Assembly: GCA_964542475.1 (NCBI GenBank)
Contig: CAZIUL010000009.1
Location: 62,001-126,000 of the forward strand
DNA: 64,000 nt
From: CAZIUL01 sp964542475
GTDB lineage: Bacteria > Planctomycetota > B15-G4 > CAYZWU01
Direction: 5' to 3'
The position numbers and the translations under genes were made by a program. This document shows, piece after piece, positions 62,747 to 64,000 of this stretch (position 1 is its first letter; each line of letters opens with the position of its first letter). The notes under the pieces are model-generated. The model was given only the letters and a program-made list of their open reading frames with translations. It was not told where the DNA came from and ran no database searches.

Positions 62747-64000
62747 TTCCGGGGCGAAGCAGCACCTTGCAGGCGATGGTGATTCTCGGCCTTGCCGCCC
62801 TCCTTCTCTTTGCGGAGCTGCTGTTTTCTGGAAGGCTTCCGTTCCCGGCGCACACCGACGCTTTCCTGCCATGGAGAAGCGGCTCAAGCCCGGAGCACCT
62901 GGCTGCGGTCAGGGAGCGCATGAACCACGAGGTCACGGACAAGCAGTTCTCGTTTCACCCGGACAACCAGGTCGCCTGCGACGCCTTTCAGGACGGCCGC
63001 CTGCCGCTCTGGAATCCGTACCAGATGGCAGGGCTTCCCTACCTTGGCCAGAGCCTCTACGGTGTCTTTTACCCGCTGAACCTTCCCATGTTCATTCCAG
63101 GCCCGCCGGAAAAGTGGTACGCGCCGCTCGCGGCTTTGCACTTCTTCATGGCCGGTTTTTTTACATATCTTTTGCTGAAACGTCTCGGTCTTTCAGGCGC
63201 GGCCGCGCTTGCCGGTGGACTGATCTTCATGTGCTCGGCGAACATGACCGCCAGGTTCCACTACTACATGACGATCTACCCCATGGCCTGGGCCCCGCTC
63301 ATGCTCTACCTCGTGCACAAATACAACAGGGACCGCTCAATCCTGAGCCTTTGCGGACTCGCCGCGGTGAGCGCTCTCACCCTTCTGACCGGGTTCCAGC
63401 AGGTGGCTGCCTACCTGTTTTGCCTGGTCATGGTTTTCAGCCTGTTCTGGTGCGCCCGAGACCGGTACGAGATCAGGGTGAAGCCGGGCCTGCTCGCTGT
63501 GGCAGCTGTCGGGGCCGCCGGACTCGCTGCTGCAGCCGCCGGCATGAATCCGTGGATGGCCTACACATTCGGCGCGCCCCTGGCGGTTCTATGCTTCTTC
63601 GCGGTAGGCAAGGGGTTTTTCCGGTGGATCTCGGCCGCGCTGCCCGTGGGGTTCGCGCTCTGCCTGAGCGTAGGCCTTGCAGCGGTGCAGCTTGCGCCGG
63701 TCCTGGCCTTGATGCCGCTTTCGATGCGGGTTCCCATCGCTCCCATGTCGATGATCAATGATCTGCACCTTCCGGGCGCGGGATTGATCGGGCTCATCAT
63801 GCCCACCCTGCTGAACGACCCGGTCTGGGCTCTTTCAAGCACTTCCTTCAACCTGGCGGGCACGGTGCTGGCGGGCGGGGTTAAAGGGCTGAACTACACG
63901 GAGAACAGCCTCTACATCGGAGTGCTTCCCCTGGTCCTTGTCGCCTTTTGCGCGTTCAAAGGCAAGGGCAGCGGCAAAGCGGTTCTGATCGCTGCACTCT
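62743..64000 (+). CDS. YfhO-type polytopic membrane protein (runs off right edge)
   Basis: The frame is open to the end of the window (419 codons). It begins MIPGRSSTLQAMVILGLAAL and has many transmembrane helices. It includes the FQDGRLPLWNPYQMAGLPYL loop and FYPLNLP motif also found in the 55317-58259 protein, so the two are paralogues of the YfhO/GT-C type. The start overlaps the stop of the methyltransferase gene by ATGA. The function is probably glycan transfer at the outer face of the inner membrane. Confidence 0.85.
   Translation, partial: MIPGRSSTLQAMVILGLAALLLFAELLFSGRLPFPAHTDAFLPWRSGSSPEHLAAVRERMNHEVTDKQFSFHPDNQVACDAFQDGRLPLWNPYQMAGLPYLGQSLYGVFYPLNLPMFIPGPPEKWYAPLAALHFFMAGFFTYLLLKRLGLSGAAALAGGLIFMCSANMTARFHYYMTIYPMAWAPLMLYLVHKYNRDRSILSLCGLAAVSALTLLTGFQQVAAYLFCLVMVFSLFWCARDRYEIRVKPGLLAVAAVGAAGLAAAAAGMNPWMAYTFGAPLAVLCFFAVGKGFFRWISAALPVGFALCLSVGLAAVQLAPVLALMPLSMRVPIAPMSMINDLHLPGAGLIGLIMPTLLNDPVWALSSTSFNLAGTVLAGGVKGLNYTENSLYIGVLPLVLVAFCAFKGKGSGKAVLIAAL

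Noticed and set aside
1..64000. CRISPR arrays, phage genes, insertion-sequence transposases and known riboswitches
   Set aside because: I saw no regularly spaced repeats, no integrase or transposase motifs and no conserved riboswitch cores such as GEMM or cobalamin boxes.

Overview
The window reads as one contiguous stretch of chromosome from a Gram-negative, uncultured-type bacterium. It has an outer-membrane type IV pilus secretin, very long glycine-rich lipoproteins, a sigma-54 gene, a PrkA/YhbH/SpoVR stress operon, a lysine-repeat histone-like protein and a long SRP RNA with an Alu domain. The pilin type, the degenerate MnmE next to a type III pantothenate kinase and the histone-like protein fit Planctomycetota or a neighbouring deep lineage. 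That placement is an inference, not a proof. Most genes are on the minus strand. No phage, integrase, transposase gene or CRISPR array is visible.

Layout. Positions 1-1003 hold the end of a membrane glycosyltransferase-like gene. Then come a metallophosphoesterase and a DHH phosphoesterase (1063-2866), a giant lipoprotein (3063-6467) and a HEAT-like membrane protein (6831-7826). Pilus block 1 (8045-17286) has a pilin, a TPR protein, pilC, pilB, pilT, an EF-G2-type GTPase and pilD. Three more surface lipoproteins follow (17321-25751), then a degenerate mnmE, coaX, a GspC-like PDZ protein and a second pilT (26283-30830). A translation block carries obg, rpmA, rplU, an RNase E/G and a stand-alone DUF2344 protein (31039-35489). 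Pilus block 2 (35747-40935) is pilQ, a pilO with a PilP-like tail, pilN and pilM. Next are HPr, ptsN, hpf, truA, rpoN (41263-45148) and recR, ybaB, dnaX, SRP RNA, two tRNA-Ser and tadA (45162-49518). The histone-like gene, spoVR/yhbH/prkA and a YfhO-type protein run to 58259. A plus-strand glycan cluster then continues off the right edge.

How it fits together. The window encodes nearly a whole type IV pilus machine: peptidase, pilin, platform, extension ATPase, two retraction-type ATPases, alignment complex and secretin. Large lipoproteins sharing one architecture are interleaved with it, which suggests a common surface role. RpoN with the Ntr-type PTS genes, and PrkA/SpoVR with the histone-like protein, point to starvation or stress control.

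Most notable are intergenic signals. One MITE-like palindromic repeat family is present at least five times, every time just 3' of a stop codon. A second, about 160-bp family occurs as two long copies and two end fragments. A 33-bp repeat and a REP-like palindrome also occur. In addition, dnaX carries an in-frame A AAA AAG slippery heptamer in its linker, with a -1 stop 30 codons later, and the SRP RNA has a UGAC tetraloop in place of GGAA.
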